Shown here: positions 1 through 9,513 of the stretch, piece after piece | How the letters are laid out: each line of letters opens with the position of its first letter | Numbering within the stretch: the stretch's first letter is position 1 | Assembly (NCBI GenBank): GCA_016721605.1 | Contig: JADKHS010000028.1 | Location: 1 to 22,695, forward strand | DNA from: Nitrosomonadales bacterium | Lineage (GTDB): Bacteria > Pseudomonadota > Gammaproteobacteria > Burkholderiales > Gallionellaceae | Reading direction: 5' to 3' | Length of the DNA: 22,695 bases | The notes under the pieces: generated by a model | What the model saw: only the letters and a program-made list of their open reading frames with translations | The model's database searches: none | What the model was told of the DNA's origin: nothing | Position numbers and translations under genes: made by a program

Positions 1-266
1 CCGGCACGCCCGTATTGAGCGTGCCAACAGTCTTGCGCGTGTGGATTGCCCCGTGGGAAGACAACAGAAAGGTGCTGCACGATCAGTCATTCTTGTACGC
101 CGTTGCAGACCCCGGTCACTGGCAAGCCGCCCACAGCAAGAAAAAAATCGCCGAGCAATACCGCGTATGGATGCCAGCCTCAAAACAAACACAACAATCT
201 GAATCGCAGCCTGTGCAGCCGCAATACCAGATGCCTCAACCCCAGCAACCACAAACCGCAAACTAG
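1..266 (+). CDS. traV: TraV, F-type T4SS outer-membrane lipoprotein (3' end only)
   Basis: The frame is open from the window edge (first full codon at position 3) to TAG at 264-266, so this is the C-terminal ~88 residues of a gene that starts outside the window. The text around VLRVWIAPWEDNRKVLHDQS and the tyrosine/valine pattern after it match the conserved C-terminal motif of TraV. TraV is the VirB7-like lipoprotein that, with TraK and TraB, builds the outer-membrane core of F-type conjugation machines. The extreme C-terminus is a low-complexity Gln/Pro tail. traC begins 2 nt downstream, which fits the usual traV-traC order. A TTG at 15 lies inside the conserved domain and is not the real start. 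Confidence 0.85.
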   Translation, partial: GTPVLSVPTVLRVWIAPWEDNRKVLHDQSFLYAVADPGHWQAAHSKKKIAEQYRVWMPASKQTQQSESQPVQPQYQMPQPQQPQTAN

Positions 267-267
267 C

Positions 268-2901
268 ATGTCATTCGCCACCACACTCAAGCGCGCATTC
301 TTTCACGAGCGATACAGCCGGCCGGATGCTTTGCCGCGTAGTCTGATTGAGCGCTTCGTTGCCATGCCGCGACTGACTGGCATACTGCCCTACGTCGGTT
401 GGCTATCTGACGAATGCATGTTTGTTCTGGATCAAGGCGGATTTGGGGTAACTGAACAGTTTTCTATTGGTTTTGCCATTGAGGTAGCACCTCAGACTGG
501 TGCGACGGATGAGATGGAAAAGATACTGTCCAGCTTGTTCATTTCATGCCCGGCAGAAACGGGTATTCAGATATCACTCTACGCCAGTCCCGACATCAGT
601 CGAACGCTGCAAGCCCAAACGGCGTTGATTAAAAACGAAGAGCTCATTGGTATTGCCGAGCGCCGCAACAGGTACTATCAGAGCGGCACAGGCAAGTCTC
701 TGTTAGCAAGCAACACCTACCTGCTCAGGGATTTCAGATGTGTCATCTCTGTTTCCCTGCCGCTTTCGCCGTTTGCACCAACAGAGGTAGAGGAAGCAAT
801 CAGGACGCGCGAGAGTATCCATGCAACGCTCAGGTCGGCCTACCTGGATGGGTTTGACTGGACACCGGATCACCTGCTGAATTATGTGGGCGACTTCTTC
901 GATCACGAGAGGGTGTTCAATTCCGATGCGGAGCCCTCCAATACTGATGTAAGGGACAAGCTGGTTGTGAAATACAACCCGGACCGAATAATTCGCGAAC
1001 AATTATCTAACCGTGAGATTGCATCATGCATCAGCGATGAAGGCATACGGTTTTGCAAGAGCGGCGGAAAAGAAACGGTCATGCAGCTTTTTTCCGTCAG
1101 AAACTACCCGAAGTACAGCCGATTAAATCACATGGGCAGCATGATCGGTGATCCTTATCAAACGGCTTTGTCCATGCCATGCCCATTTTTAATCACGATG
1201 GGTGCGATTGTGCAAGACCACGAATCGGCAAGAACTTACGCGCAAATGAAATCGGCTCGTGCCACACAAAACGCATCCTCGTACATGGCAAGATTTCAGC
1301 CAGACCTTCAAGATCGCAAGCGAGACTGGGACTCTGTGCTCAAGACCTTTGATGAAGGCAAGGGCACGTTGCGCATGTACCACCAAATCTGCCTGCTATC
1401 GTCTGTTGAAGATGCGTCACGTTCTGAGCACGCGGTCAGGGCAGTATGGCGTGCGCGAGGTTATGACATTTCGCGCGACTATTATCTACAGCATCAGGCA
1501 TTCGCCTCATCGTTGCCGATGACGCTAGCCAGGCCGATGCAACAAGACCTCAATACATTTGGCCGGGTATATACCAAGACCCTCGACAACGCGGTAATGA
1601 CATCGCCGTTGATCGCCGAATGGAAAGGCACAAAGACTCCGCTGATTACCCTGTTCGGGCGGCGCGGACAAATCATGGGGTTTGACCTGTTTGACAACAC
1701 GGGGGGCAACTACAATTTTGCAGTGGCCGCGCTATCCGGGTCTGGCAAGTCCGTATTCGTGAATGAAATGGCGTATCGCTATCGTGCAGCCGGTTCCAAA
1801 GTCTGGATTATTGATGTGGGGCGCAGTTACAAAAACCTGTGCGAACTGATGGATGGCGAATTCATTGAATTTGCTGACGAGCGCCAAAACACGTTGTGTC
1901 TTAATCCGTTCTCGATGGTCAGGGACATCAATAACGACATGGAAATGTTGCTCCCGCTACTTGCAGAAATGGCGAGTCCGCGAGAGCCGCTAAACAATTT
2001 TTGTTATACCGCGCTCGCGTCCGCCATCAAGCAAGTATGGGAAGAAAAAGGCAGTGACACCACCATCACGGACATCTACGACCTGCTGTGTACCGGGAAA
2101 ATAAACGATGCAGCCGAAAGAGAGTCGGAGCTGATGCATATGGCCGTGGCTCTCGAACCCTACACAAAATATGGCGTATATGCGAGTTACTTTGAGGGGC
2201 GGTCAACGATTGAATTTACCAAGGACTTTATCGTTCTTGAGCTTGAGGAACTCAAAAGCAAAAAAGACCTTCAGGCGGTGGTAATGCAAATCATCATGTA
2301 TCGCATTACCCAGGAAATGTATCTGGATCGCTCCAGGCGCAAGATCGTGATTATTGATGAGGCGTGGGACTTGATGGGTAGCGGCAGCAGCGGGCATTTC
2401 ATCGAAGCCGGATATCGTCGCGCAAGAAAATATGGCGGGGCATTCGGCACTATTACCCAAAGCGTTGATGACTACTACAAGACCGAGGCCAGCAAAGCGT
2501 CAATCAACAATGCCGACTGGCTGTTCTTGCTGCGGCAGAAGCCGGAAAACATAGACCGTCTGGGCAAAGAGGGAAAGCTCGTAATCGATGAATGGATGAA
2601 ACGCCAGCTTTCGTCTATTACCACCGACCACGGTAATTATTCGGAAATCTTTGTGCATAGCCCCATGGGTTCTGGAATTGGGCGCTTACTGCTTGATCCG
2701 TTTTCGATGATGCTGTTTTCCACGCGAGCCGAAGATTTCGAGCGAATAAAAGTGATGCGCGAGCAAAACGGCATGACGACCGAACAAGCTATCGAGGTAC
2801 TGCTTAATGAAAGAATTAAAAATGAGAGGCGCAAAGGAACGCGCGAGGACAGACGAAAAGCTGAACCAACCAGACCTGTAAATACTTTAATCAGAGATTA
2901 A
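268..2901 (+). CDS. traC: TraC, F-type conjugation ATPase (VirB4 family)
   Basis: This encodes an 877-residue protein, close to F TraC in length. ATG at 268 is chosen because the homologous N-terminus (MSFATTLKRAFFHERYSRPD) begins here, directly after traV; the frame is open further upstream but there it overlaps traV. A TraC-type N-terminal domain is followed by a RecA-like ATPase domain. Walker A GSGKS is at residues 491-495, and Walker B is the run IVIIDEAWDLM with D697 and E698. VirB4-family ATPases sit at the inner-membrane base of the T4SS and drive pilus assembly and DNA transfer. The gene is intact with no frameshift and is followed 1 nt later by trbI, so it lies in one transcription unit with its neighbours. 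Confidence 0.95.
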   Translation: MSFATTLKRAFFHERYSRPDALPRSLIERFVAMPRLTGILPYVGWLSDECMFVLDQGGFGVTEQFSIGFAIEVAPQTGATDEMEKILSSLFISCPAETGIQISLYASPDISRTLQAQTALIKNEELIGIAERRNRYYQSGTGKSLLASNTYLLRDFRCVISVSLPLSPFAPTEVEEAIRTRESIHATLRSAYLDGFDWTPDHLLNYVGDFFDHERVFNSDAEPSNTDVRDKLVVKYNPDRIIREQLSNREIASCISDEGIRFCKSGGKETVMQLFSVRNYPKYSRLNHMGSMIGDPYQTALSMPCPFLITMGAIVQDHESARTYAQMKSARATQNASSYMARFQPDLQDRKRDWDSVLKTFDEGKGTLRMYHQICLLSSVEDASRSEHAVRAVWRARGYDISRDYYLQHQAFASSLPMTLARPMQQDLNTFGRVYTKTLDNAVMTSPLIAEWKGTKTPLITLFGRRGQIMGFDLFDNTGGNYNFAVAALSGSGKSVFVNEMAYRYRAAGSKVWIIDVGRSYKNLCELMDGEFIEFADERQNTLCLNPFSMVRDINNDMEMLLPLLAEMASPREPLNNFCYTALASAIKQVWEEKGSDTTITDIYDLLCTGKINDAAERESELMHMAVALEPYTKYGVYASYFEGRSTIEFTKDFIVLELEELKSKKDLQAVVMQIIMYRITQEMYLDRSRRKIVIIDEAWDLMGSGSSGHFIEAGYRRARKYGGAFGTITQSVDDYYKTEASKASINNADWLFLLRQKPENIDRLGKEGKLVIDEWMKRQLSSITTDHGNYSEIFVHSPMGSGIGRLLLDPFSMMLFSTRAEDFERIKVMREQNGMTTEQAIEVLLNERIKNERRKGTREDRRKAEPTRPVNTLIRD

Positions 2902-2902
2902 T

Positions 2903-3265
2903 ATGTCCACCTTTGCACATTTCGTCACCGGGGCTGTCGCGGCAGCATTCGCTATTGCGGTCGTGGCCGGATGGCAGCACTTTCACTCTGCACCGATGAT
3001 GGCGAAGGTGGACATTATCGGTATTGTCACCTCGCAACAAAAAAGCCTGGCGGCGCAAATGAAGCCCGGCATGGATCAGAAAGCGCAAGCCGAGATCATC
3101 GAGTCAGCCTCGCGTTTCGGTAAAAATCTTGATGTTGCACTGACGCGAGTGGCGAGCGAGTGCAAATGCACCATCATCAACTCAGCCGCGATTATCAAAG
3201 ATTCACCCAGCACCACCTACGATTACACCCAGCGTGTTCGGGAACTCGCCTTGAGTGACAAGTAA
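2903..3265 (+). CDS. trbI: TrbI-like F-type conjugation inner-membrane protein
   Basis: A 120-residue protein with one N-terminal transmembrane segment (about residues 5-24, Ala/Val-rich) and a periplasmic remainder. The motif VDIIGIVTSQQKSLAAQM is typical of the F-type TrbI family (F TrbI is about 128 aa), which is linked to pilus extension and retraction. A C-E-C-K-C cluster (residues near 90-94, ASECKCTI) is conserved in many relatives. It sits between traC and traF with 1-nt and 3-nt gaps. In canonical F-type operons trbI is followed by traW, traU, trbC and traN; here it is followed directly by traF. The family call is by pattern recognition and position. Confidence 0.8.
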   Translation: MSTFAHFVTGAVAAAFAIAVVAGWQHFHSAPMMAKVDIIGIVTSQQKSLAAQMKPGMDQKAQAEIIESASRFGKNLDVALTRVASECKCTIINSAAIIKDSPSTTYDYTQRVRELALSDK

Positions 3266-3268
3266 GCC

Positions 3269-4090
3269 ATGCGCGCTGTGACAAGTCTTGTTCTCGTCCT
3301 GACGACCGTACTGCTGCCCACAGCATCCTCGGCGTTGGAGGGGCGAGATTACCTGCCAGGCATGGAATACTCGTCAGTATGGTCGTGCCGTGGCCAAGAG
3401 AAATTCAACTGGTATTGTGAAGAAAAAGCCCGGTCATCCCCGAAGCCCAAAGAAGCCGACAAGCAGACACAATCAGAAAAGTCCAAGGAGGAGATGGCTG
3501 TCGAGGAGCTGGAGAAGATACGCAAAGACCTTGATGCCAAACGTGCGCTCGCGGTGGTACATCCAACACCGGGCAATATCAAAGCGTACATGGCTGCGCA
3601 GAAGGTTGAAATTGACCGCGCCAGCTTCTTCGCCGATGTCTGGCGCAGGGTGCTGTGGCAAAACGCCGAGCTGAACTACGAACTGAAAAATCCAATGAAC
3701 AACTCCGCCATCAAGGTGGCGGCACGGGAGCGCAAGGTCAAGGAAACCAGAACCATGACCGATTTGGCCCGGGAGTGGGGGATATTTTTCTTCTTTCGTG
3801 GTGACTGTCCTTATTGCAAGCATATGGTGCCAACATTGCAATGGATCACCCGGCAATATGACATGACGATCCTGCCGATCAGCCTGGACGGGGCAACCAT
3901 TGAGGGATTGCCACCCTCAGTCAAAGACAACGGGCTATCCACCAAACTGGGGGTCGAGGCTGTTCCGCTCTTTGTTCTTGGCAATGTTAAAACCCACAAA
4001 ATGGTGATACTCGGCGCTGGTGTGCTGTCGTTACAGGATTTTGTGGAACGGATTTACGTGCTGACACAGACCACACCGGGCGATCTGTAA
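3269..4090 (+). CDS. traF: TraF, thioredoxin-like conjugative pilus assembly protein
   Basis: A 273-residue protein with a Sec signal peptide (about residues 1-22, ending ASSA) and a periplasmic body. The N-terminal part contains the TraF-type motif GMEYSSVWSCRGQEKFNWYC, followed by a charged Lys/Glu stretch predicted to be helical. The C-terminal half is a thioredoxin fold with a C-P-Y-C active site (Cys180 and Cys183) in FFFFRGDCPYCKHMVP, plus a cis-Pro region VEAVPLFVL. F TraF itself lacks the active-site cysteines, but many related elements keep them. It probably helps disulfide formation in TraH, TraU and TraN in the periplasm. It starts 3 nt after trbI. Confidence 0.9.
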   Translation: MRAVTSLVLVLTTVLLPTASSALEGRDYLPGMEYSSVWSCRGQEKFNWYCEEKARSSPKPKEADKQTQSEKSKEEMAVEELEKIRKDLDAKRALAVVHPTPGNIKAYMAAQKVEIDRASFFADVWRRVLWQNAELNYELKNPMNNSAIKVAARERKVKETRTMTDLAREWGIFFFFRGDCPYCKHMVPTLQWITRQYDMTILPISLDGATIEGLPPSVKDNGLSTKLGVEAVPLFVLGNVKTHKMVILGAGVLSLQDFVERIYVLTQTTPGDL

Positions 4091-4117
4091 CGTGAAACTC
4101 GCACAGCGATTCGTTTG

Positions 4118-4201
4118 CCCCCTCGCCCTCCGGGAGAGGGTTGGGGAGAGGGAAACGGGCATTGCAAGTTTTAATATCAGGGGTGGCTGTTGCCACGCCC
4201 G
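4118..4201. repeat. Intergenic GC-rich palindromic repeats between traF and traH
   Basis: The 127-bp gap between traF and traH holds two hairpin-forming stretches. At 4118-4152 is a C-rich/G-rich imperfect palindrome (CCCTCGCCCTCCGGGAGAGGG followed by TTGGGGAGAGGG), the form of a very widespread intergenic repeat in beta- and gammaproteobacteria. At about 4180-4201 GGGTGGC-TGTT-GCCACGCCC forms a second hairpin with one bulged G. Neither is followed by a T-run, so an intrinsic terminator is not supported. They may limit or stabilise the operon mRNA. The traH Shine-Dalgarno (AAGGAAA) follows at about 4206. Confidence 0.6.
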
Positions 4202-4217
4202 TTAAGAAGGAAACAGC

Positions 4218-5642
4218 ATGCGCTACCGCAAATTATTCATCTCGGTTCTTGCCGCGACCTATCTCATCGCAGCGCCAGCAAACGCCAACGTGGGGACGGG
4301 AATGCAAAACTGGTTCGACAGTATGGGCGGGTACACTAATGCGACACCCCCATCGTCCTACAAGGGACAAACCATGAATGGATACTCTGCCGGTGGTTTC
4401 TACGCCAGAACACCGGTGAGAAACTATCAACTGGCACAAATCAGCCCCCCGTCTCTCGATATAGGCTGTGGGGGTATTGATCTGCACGCAGGCTCATTCT
4501 CTTTCATCAATAAAGCCGCGATAACCGCATTGTTCCAAAACATTGGTACCTCCATCAGCTACGCATTTTTACTGGCCATCAAATCCTCCATGCCGGAAAT
4601 GGCAAGCCTGTTCGAGTATTTGCAGGATGTCGCCAACAAGGTAAATGGGATGAACGTCAATGCCTGCAAAATGACAGAAGGCATTCCTTTTGTGCAAGGT
4701 GCTGACTTGTCAAAAAACATGTCGGCAATGTTCAGCCATATAGCCGGGTCAACCTCGAACATGTTCCCGGATTCTTTTGATTCATGGAGGCAAACCAAGA
4801 CCGATGCGACTGCCGCCGAAGCAGCAAAAGCCGCAGCGGCCGCCAGCGATCCCACCAAGGCGAATTACTTCAAACCCGGCAATGTGGTCTGGAAAGCTTT
4901 GCAAAATGTCAGCGGTATTGACGATGAAGACAAACGGCTCATCATGAGCATCACAGGCACGATCATCATCACACCGGCTATACCCGGTGGCGCCAATGGC
5001 GGCAGTCAGCCAACATGGCATTACACACAACCCACCAGTATTCGCGTGGAAGATTTTATTGGGGACGACCCATCAACCGCTTCCACCGGGGTAGATGTTT
5101 TTGTGTGCGACACCACAACGGATTGCCTCAATCCAACCGTCCCTGTGATCAAGGTTTCCATCACGCCATTTGTAAAAAAGGTCAGCACATCCATCGATGC
5201 GCTCCGCACCGGCATCACGACCCGCGCTACGCAAAACACCAATAACTTCAGAATTGTGGATGCTTCATCGGTGCCGGTGTGGAAGCTGCTCACTACTGCC
5301 ACAGCGACCAATCAGCCGCAGATTGTCGACTTGTACAAACGTCTGATCGCTGTTGATATCGCCTATTCCTATTTTAACGGACTCATCAGGATAGCCAGCC
5401 AATCGCTTGCCAACGCTGAAAACGGCGCTGTACCACCGGATGCCCAGACGGCGATTACTCAATTGCAAACAAGGTTAAGCAATCTGTCGTCACTCGTGCA
5501 AACCATGCGCATCGCTGAATACAACAAAACATCTGGCGAGGCCAACCTGCAAAGACAGATACAGCTGATGCACCAGGCAATGGTTGCCGGCATCCCGGCA
5601 CAGGCATTCACTTCGATGACCGTCTTTGGGAGTGAGCGGTGA
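4218..5642 (+). CDS. traH: TraH, F-type conjugative pilus assembly / mating-pair stabilisation protein
   Basis: A 474-residue protein (F TraH is 458). ATG at 4218 is preceded by a good ribosome site (AAGGAAACAGC). It has a clear Sec signal peptide ending ANAN near residue 24. The start of the mature protein (VGTGMQNWFDSMGGYTNATP) and the motif DIGCGGIDLHAGSFSFIN are diagnostic of TraH. The middle contains an Ala-rich helical stretch and the C-terminal third is predicted coiled coil. TraH is periplasmic, interacts with TraF and TraU, and is needed for pilus extension. The stop overlaps the GTG start of traG (GTGA), so the two are translationally coupled. Confidence 0.95.
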   Translation: MRYRKLFISVLAATYLIAAPANANVGTGMQNWFDSMGGYTNATPPSSYKGQTMNGYSAGGFYARTPVRNYQLAQISPPSLDIGCGGIDLHAGSFSFINKAAITALFQNIGTSISYAFLLAIKSSMPEMASLFEYLQDVANKVNGMNVNACKMTEGIPFVQGADLSKNMSAMFSHIAGSTSNMFPDSFDSWRQTKTDATAAEAAKAAAAASDPTKANYFKPGNVVWKALQNVSGIDDEDKRLIMSITGTIIITPAIPGGANGGSQPTWHYTQPTSIRVEDFIGDDPSTASTGVDVFVCDTTTDCLNPTVPVIKVSITPFVKKVSTSIDALRTGITTRATQNTNNFRIVDASSVPVWKLLTTATATNQPQIVDLYKRLIAVDIAYSYFNGLIRIASQSLANAENGAVPPDAQTAITQLQTRLSNLSSLVQTMRIAEYNKTSGEANLQRQIQLMHQAMVAGIPAQAFTSMTVFGSER

Positions 5643-8600
5643 TATTTGAAGTATTTTCATATTGGAATATCAGAGAGCTGGAGCTGGTTTTCAATGCAGT
5701 GGCCGCAATTGTGGGTAGCGGCGATTATCTTGGTCTGCTGAGAACGCTCGCGCTGGTAGGTCTGCTCGCAATGGCCATGGCTGTGCTTGCCGGATTTAGC
5801 CAGCTGCCTGATTTTGGGCGCTGGGTCATCATGCTTGCCCTGTTCAACGCCATGTTGCTGGTTCCGAAAGTCAACGTGGTGATAACCGACCGAACCGGCA
5901 CTCAGCCATCGGTTACTGTTGCCAACGTGCCTATTGGCCTCGCCGCTTTTGCGCACTCGATCAGTCATATCGGCGACTGGCTGACACGTTCATTCGAGAC
6001 GACTTTCTCGCTACCCGCAGACATTCAGTTCCGCACCAACGGCACGCTCTTCGGCCATCGCGTGCAGCAGGAGGTGCTGCACACCAAGTTCGACAACTCG
6101 ATCCTGACCGGCAATCTGATGGAGTTCTACCGCGAATGCGTCATACCGGAATACTCGACCGGGTTTGTCGTCGCATCAGACCTGGCAAAATCGAACGACA
6201 TCTGGACTTACCTCAGCGGCAAGACCAATCCGGGCAGGCTCGTCACAATCCGCACCATTCCCGGCGTGCCGGTACCAACTGCCACAGACGCTTATGGATG
6301 CGATGTCGCCTATACCTATTTGACCGCGCAAATTGTCGCAGTCAACACCCAGCAAATGAATACGCTGGGTAGACGGCTTTATCCAGGACTGCCGACAGCC
6401 GCAGCCAATGCGGCAGTTCAGGGGGCGATCCAGACATCAACCAACTACATGCTCGGCGTTTCCACAACGGCTCTGGATGCGACCAAACAAGCCGCCATGA
6501 GCAACTTCATGATTGATGCGCAGTACATGCTGCCAGCGCAACTCGGTGATGCCGCATCCGCTTCAGCCAATCTCGGTCAGGCGCAAGCCATACGCTCCAC
6601 TTCCGAGAGCTACAAGATGATGGCAAAGATGGCAGAAAGCACCATGCCTAAAGTCAAGAATATTGTTGAGATTGTGCAGTATTCGGTTTTCCCGATCATC
6701 CTGTTGCTGGTATTGTTGGCGGGACATAAAGGTGGACTGGTGTTGAAGGCTTATGTGATGAGCCTTGTGTGGGTGCAATTGTGGCCACCGCTGTATGCCG
6801 TCATGCACCTCGTGATGACGATGCACGCCCAGGACCTGGCGGCAATGACCGGCGGACTTGGTTTGTCCATGTCGCAATACAGCCTGGTGAACAATGCCTA
6901 CATCAGCGATGAAGCCATTGCGGGCATGATCTCGGCGACCGCAATACCCGCCATCGCGGCGGCAATCGTGAAGGGCGGAGACGTGGGCGCACAGGCGATT
7001 GCCGGGATGGTATCGCCTGCGCGCGAATCGGAAAGAATTGCCTCTGGCATGTCATCAGGGAATTTGCAGATGGGTAATGCATCACTGGGTAATCAGTCGT
7101 TCGATACGATGAGCGGACTGCAACACAACACCCGGCCCACGATACGACAAGGTGGATTCGAGAGCACCACACAGGATGGCGTGAAGCGGTTTACGGGTAC
7201 AGACGCGAACGGTAATGCAATGCAGATCAATGATGCGTCTGGCGCGGTACATACCCTGCCGACAAAGATCAACCTCGGCAGCAAAGCGTCAGGCGCACTC
7301 CAAACTGCCTCCGAAAACTCTGAAAGAACCGCCTTCACCGAATCTGTCGCAGCGCGGGAGGCAATGACGTCGGCGCTAAGTCAAACGGCCTCGTTCGAGA
7401 AAGGTCACGGAAAGAGTGCAGCTGCCGGACAACAGGACATGACCAGCTCACAAGCGTCATTCCTTCAGTCTTATAACGAAGCCCAGAAAATCGCCCATAA
7501 CTACGCATCAGGGCACGGCTTATCCCAAAAGCAAGAGGCAGAGTTGCTCGCATCAGCAAGCGCACAAGCAAGCGGCGGGATCAATATCCTTGGCAACGGA
7601 GCAACCGTAAGCACGGGGGCGACAGTCAAAGGGCAAGAGCAGCTCTGGAACGACGCAAATGCAGAATGTCGCGCACCAGCTCGCCAGGATAAAGGATTCG
7701 CGAATGCCATTTCGACCATGCGGAGCGCCGCTCATCAAGCCACCTTTACACAAGGCGAAGAGAAAACGGCAAAAGCTGCACAGGGGATCAGAAGCAGCTT
7801 CGATCAAGCAAAGTCCCACGATGAATCAGCCCAGGCCGCCCATGAAAAATCACTCACCTTCAAAGAGGCGGCTTCGCGCACCAAAGAGATGGCTGGCAAC
7901 TACGATGCGAACTATACCAATGAATTCGTGGGGTGGATGCAAACGCAATCCGACCGCACCGGGCATCGCTACACAGTGGATGATGTCACCGATATGGCAC
8001 TGCATGATAAAGGCGTACTGGAGCAATACGCGGATCGTTTCGTGAGTGAGCAGCTTGTGCCCAAGATAGATCAGGCAATCGAAAAACCGGCAAACAATGT
8101 GGCTGGACAATATGAACAAAGCAAAGCCGCCGTGCCGGGAACTGAGGCCGTTAGCCATTCCCACAATCGGAACGATGCACGGGTAATGGGCGCAGCAAGA
8201 AGCGCAGGGGTTGACCCCAATTCAGCACCAGTCAACCACGTTGCAGGACAGGTGCAGAGAATGACCGGACAGGCGAATGACAGAATCAAAGCGGGGCAGG
8301 GTGCCGTTACTAAAGAAGGCAAGCCCTTGGAGCAAGATGCAACCAAATTCACCGACCCCGCCCAGCAAAACAACATAAGTCTGGCAACGCAGAATGCCAC
8401 GGCCTCCGTCATGCCAGCAGGCACGATGTCACTACTAAAGAAAGCCGGGTTAGTCAGTGATGAGGCCGGAGTGGCGAAACCTGTTGCCGAAGGTTACAAG
8501 GGTTCGACTACGGATGCCATAGTGGATACTGCGCTTGATGTTGGATTGACGGTTGGGGGAGGGGCAGCTGGCAGGTTTGTTGGAAATGCCGCTGGAAAAA

Positions 8601-8920
8601 TTCTAGGGGAGTCCGCAGGTAAAGCCGCAGAAGGCAAAATGCTTGCCAATGCGGCAAAGGTAGAAGAGCGCGGCCTGGCAGCGGGTAAAGTTGAGGCTCA
8701 TGCAGCAGCGGACACAAGAAGAACGGCTGAGCGAGAATCGGCCAGAAAGGCCGGAGTCAACCGCGAGGCCGAGGTAAATGCAACCCATGCAGTGGCGGGA
8801 ACAGTGGTTGGTGCGGTCGCAACCAATCAAGCATTAGATGCCGTTAAGGAAGGGGTAAACAAAGCAAATGACCTTGGCAATCAGATTGGAGATAAAGCGA
8901 AGCAGGTAGTCAAGGATTAA
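5639..8920 (+). CDS. traG: TraG, F-type mating-pair formation/stabilisation protein
   Basis: A 1093-residue protein that starts with GTG at 5639, overlapping the traH stop by 4 nt. The N-terminal TraG domain has membrane segments at about residues 31-53 and 61-76, a periplasmic region to about 340, then a second membrane cluster at about 343-400 and 425-450. The remaining ~630 residues are a hydrophilic Ala/Ser/Gln/Gly-rich C-terminal region with a short hydrophobic glycine-rich stretch (TVGGGAAGRFVGNAAG) near the end. In F the N-terminal part is needed for pilus assembly and the C-terminal part for mating-pair stabilisation and entry exclusion. The frame is fully open. It is the last intact tra gene here; no traD or traI follows. 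Confidence 0.93.
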   Translation: MIFEVFSYWNIRELELVFNAVAAIVGSGDYLGLLRTLALVGLLAMAMAVLAGFSQLPDFGRWVIMLALFNAMLLVPKVNVVITDRTGTQPSVTVANVPIGLAAFAHSISHIGDWLTRSFETTFSLPADIQFRTNGTLFGHRVQQEVLHTKFDNSILTGNLMEFYRECVIPEYSTGFVVASDLAKSNDIWTYLSGKTNPGRLVTIRTIPGVPVPTATDAYGCDVAYTYLTAQIVAVNTQQMNTLGRRLYPGLPTAAANAAVQGAIQTSTNYMLGVSTTALDATKQAAMSNFMIDAQYMLPAQLGDAASASANLGQAQAIRSTSESYKMMAKMAESTMPKVKNIVEIVQYSVFPIILLLVLLAGHKGGLVLKAYVMSLVWVQLWPPLYAVMHLVMTMHAQDLAAMTGGLGLSMSQYSLVNNAYISDEAIAGMISATAIPAIAAAIVKGGDVGAQAIAGMVSPARESERIASGMSSGNLQMGNASLGNQSFDTMSGLQHNTRPTIRQGGFESTTQDGVKRFTGTDANGNAMQINDASGAVHTLPTKINLGSKASGALQTASENSERTAFTESVAAREAMTSALSQTASFEKGHGKSAAAGQQDMTSSQASFLQSYNEAQKIAHNYASGHGLSQKQEAELLASASAQASGGINILGNGATVSTGATVKGQEQLWNDANAECRAPARQDKGFANAISTMRSAAHQATFTQGEEKTAKAAQGIRSSFDQAKSHDESAQAAHEKSLTFKEAASRTKEMAGNYDANYTNEFVGWMQTQSDRTGHRYTVDDVTDMALHDKGVLEQYADRFVSEQLVPKIDQAIEKPANNVAGQYEQSKAAVPGTEAVSHSHNRNDARVMGAARSAGVDPNSAPVNHVAGQVQRMTGQANDRIKAGQGAVTKEGKPLEQDATKFTDPAQQNNISLATQNATASVMPAGTMSLLKKAGLVSDEAGVAKPVAEGYKGSTTDAIVDTALDVGLTVGGGAAGRFVGNAAGKILGESAGKAAEGKMLANAAKVEERGLAAGKVEAHAAADTRRTAERESARKAGVNREAEVNATHAVAGTVVGAVATNQALDAVKEGVNKANDLGNQIGDKAKQVVKD

Positions 8921-8922
8921 AG

Positions 8923-8939
8923 TGTAGTAGTTCAGACTT
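8923..8939 (+). repeat. 17-bp inverted repeat, left copy (partner at 17948-17964)
   Basis: TGTAGTAGTTCAGACTT begins 2 nt after the traG stop. Its exact reverse complement occurs at 17948-17964, beyond the second integron integrase relic. The two copies bracket the whole 9-kb region of relics. Homology does not extend clearly past the 17 bp. They may be eroded ends of an insertion or a shared recombination target; this is inference. Confidence 0.5.
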
Positions 8940-8941
8940 GA

Positions 8942-9107
8942 TCACGCAAAGTTTGACAGATTATTAACTTCTGCTGCCCAAAAATCCAAGCTTGCTTTGA
9001 TTTGCGCTTCCCGATATCGGACATTGGCGAATTCACGCTCTAACTTCTGCATCCGACATATTGGAGACGGTCATTTCGTTTGCAACGAGGGGCTTCTTTT
9101 CGGCCAT
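8942..9107 (-). pseudogene. Relic of a short unknown protein
   Basis: On the minus strand ATG at 9107 opens a frame beginning MAEKKPLVANEMTVSNMSDA that stops after 24 codons at 9033-9035. A neighbouring frame then reads LEREFANVRYREAQIKASLD and ends at TGA 8942-8944. Together they read as one small charged protein of about 55 residues broken by one frameshift. I do not recognise a family. The ribosome site upstream is weak. It lies between traG and the HEPN relic and could be the edge of an inserted element. Confidence 0.3.
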
Positions 9108-9513
9108 TGCTGCCGGTGGCGTCCAGATGAAACTACGACCGGTAAGCAGCCATCAGCGGTCATAGGCGCTGAAATCATTCAGAACGGCTGCTTTCTTGAA
9201 ACGCGACTGCGTGCTTTCGACACTGTGTTGACCTTCGTGAACGGCAGCAATCGGGAAGCCCAATCCACTTAGCTCACAGATGGGAACGTGCCCAAACCTG
9301 CCAGTCGACTTTGTATTTTCGCTTTCCTAAAGTGGACACCCATAATCTGACAACCCTAAATCATAGCCTACGTTTCCGGATGTTAGTATTACTTCAGCTA
9401 ATAGCCGTCCACAATTTGGCGTAGGAGTGTCGAGAGCCGTAGGAAGCCGACTACATGATTATTAAAGCAGCCCTTATAAACTCCAGAAAGTGGACGGTCA
9501 TCAAATAGAAAGC
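9108..9513. other. About 400 bp with no recognisable gene
   Basis: I see no gene with supporting motifs here. A plus-strand frame crosses the left part (8997-9272) but has no family features or ribosome site. Two short stretches, AAAGTGGACACC near 9338 and GAAAGTGGACGG near 9486, share AAAGTGGAC and might be worn transposon ends, but no transposase text lies between them. Confidence 0.3.

Noticed and set aside
46..267. Longer TraC start at 46
   Set aside because: The extra 74 residues overlap traV in another frame and are not TraC-like; homologous sequence begins at ATG 268.
4118..4201. Intrinsic terminator between traF and traH
   Set aside because: Hairpins are present but no U-tract follows, and traH clearly belongs to the same operon.
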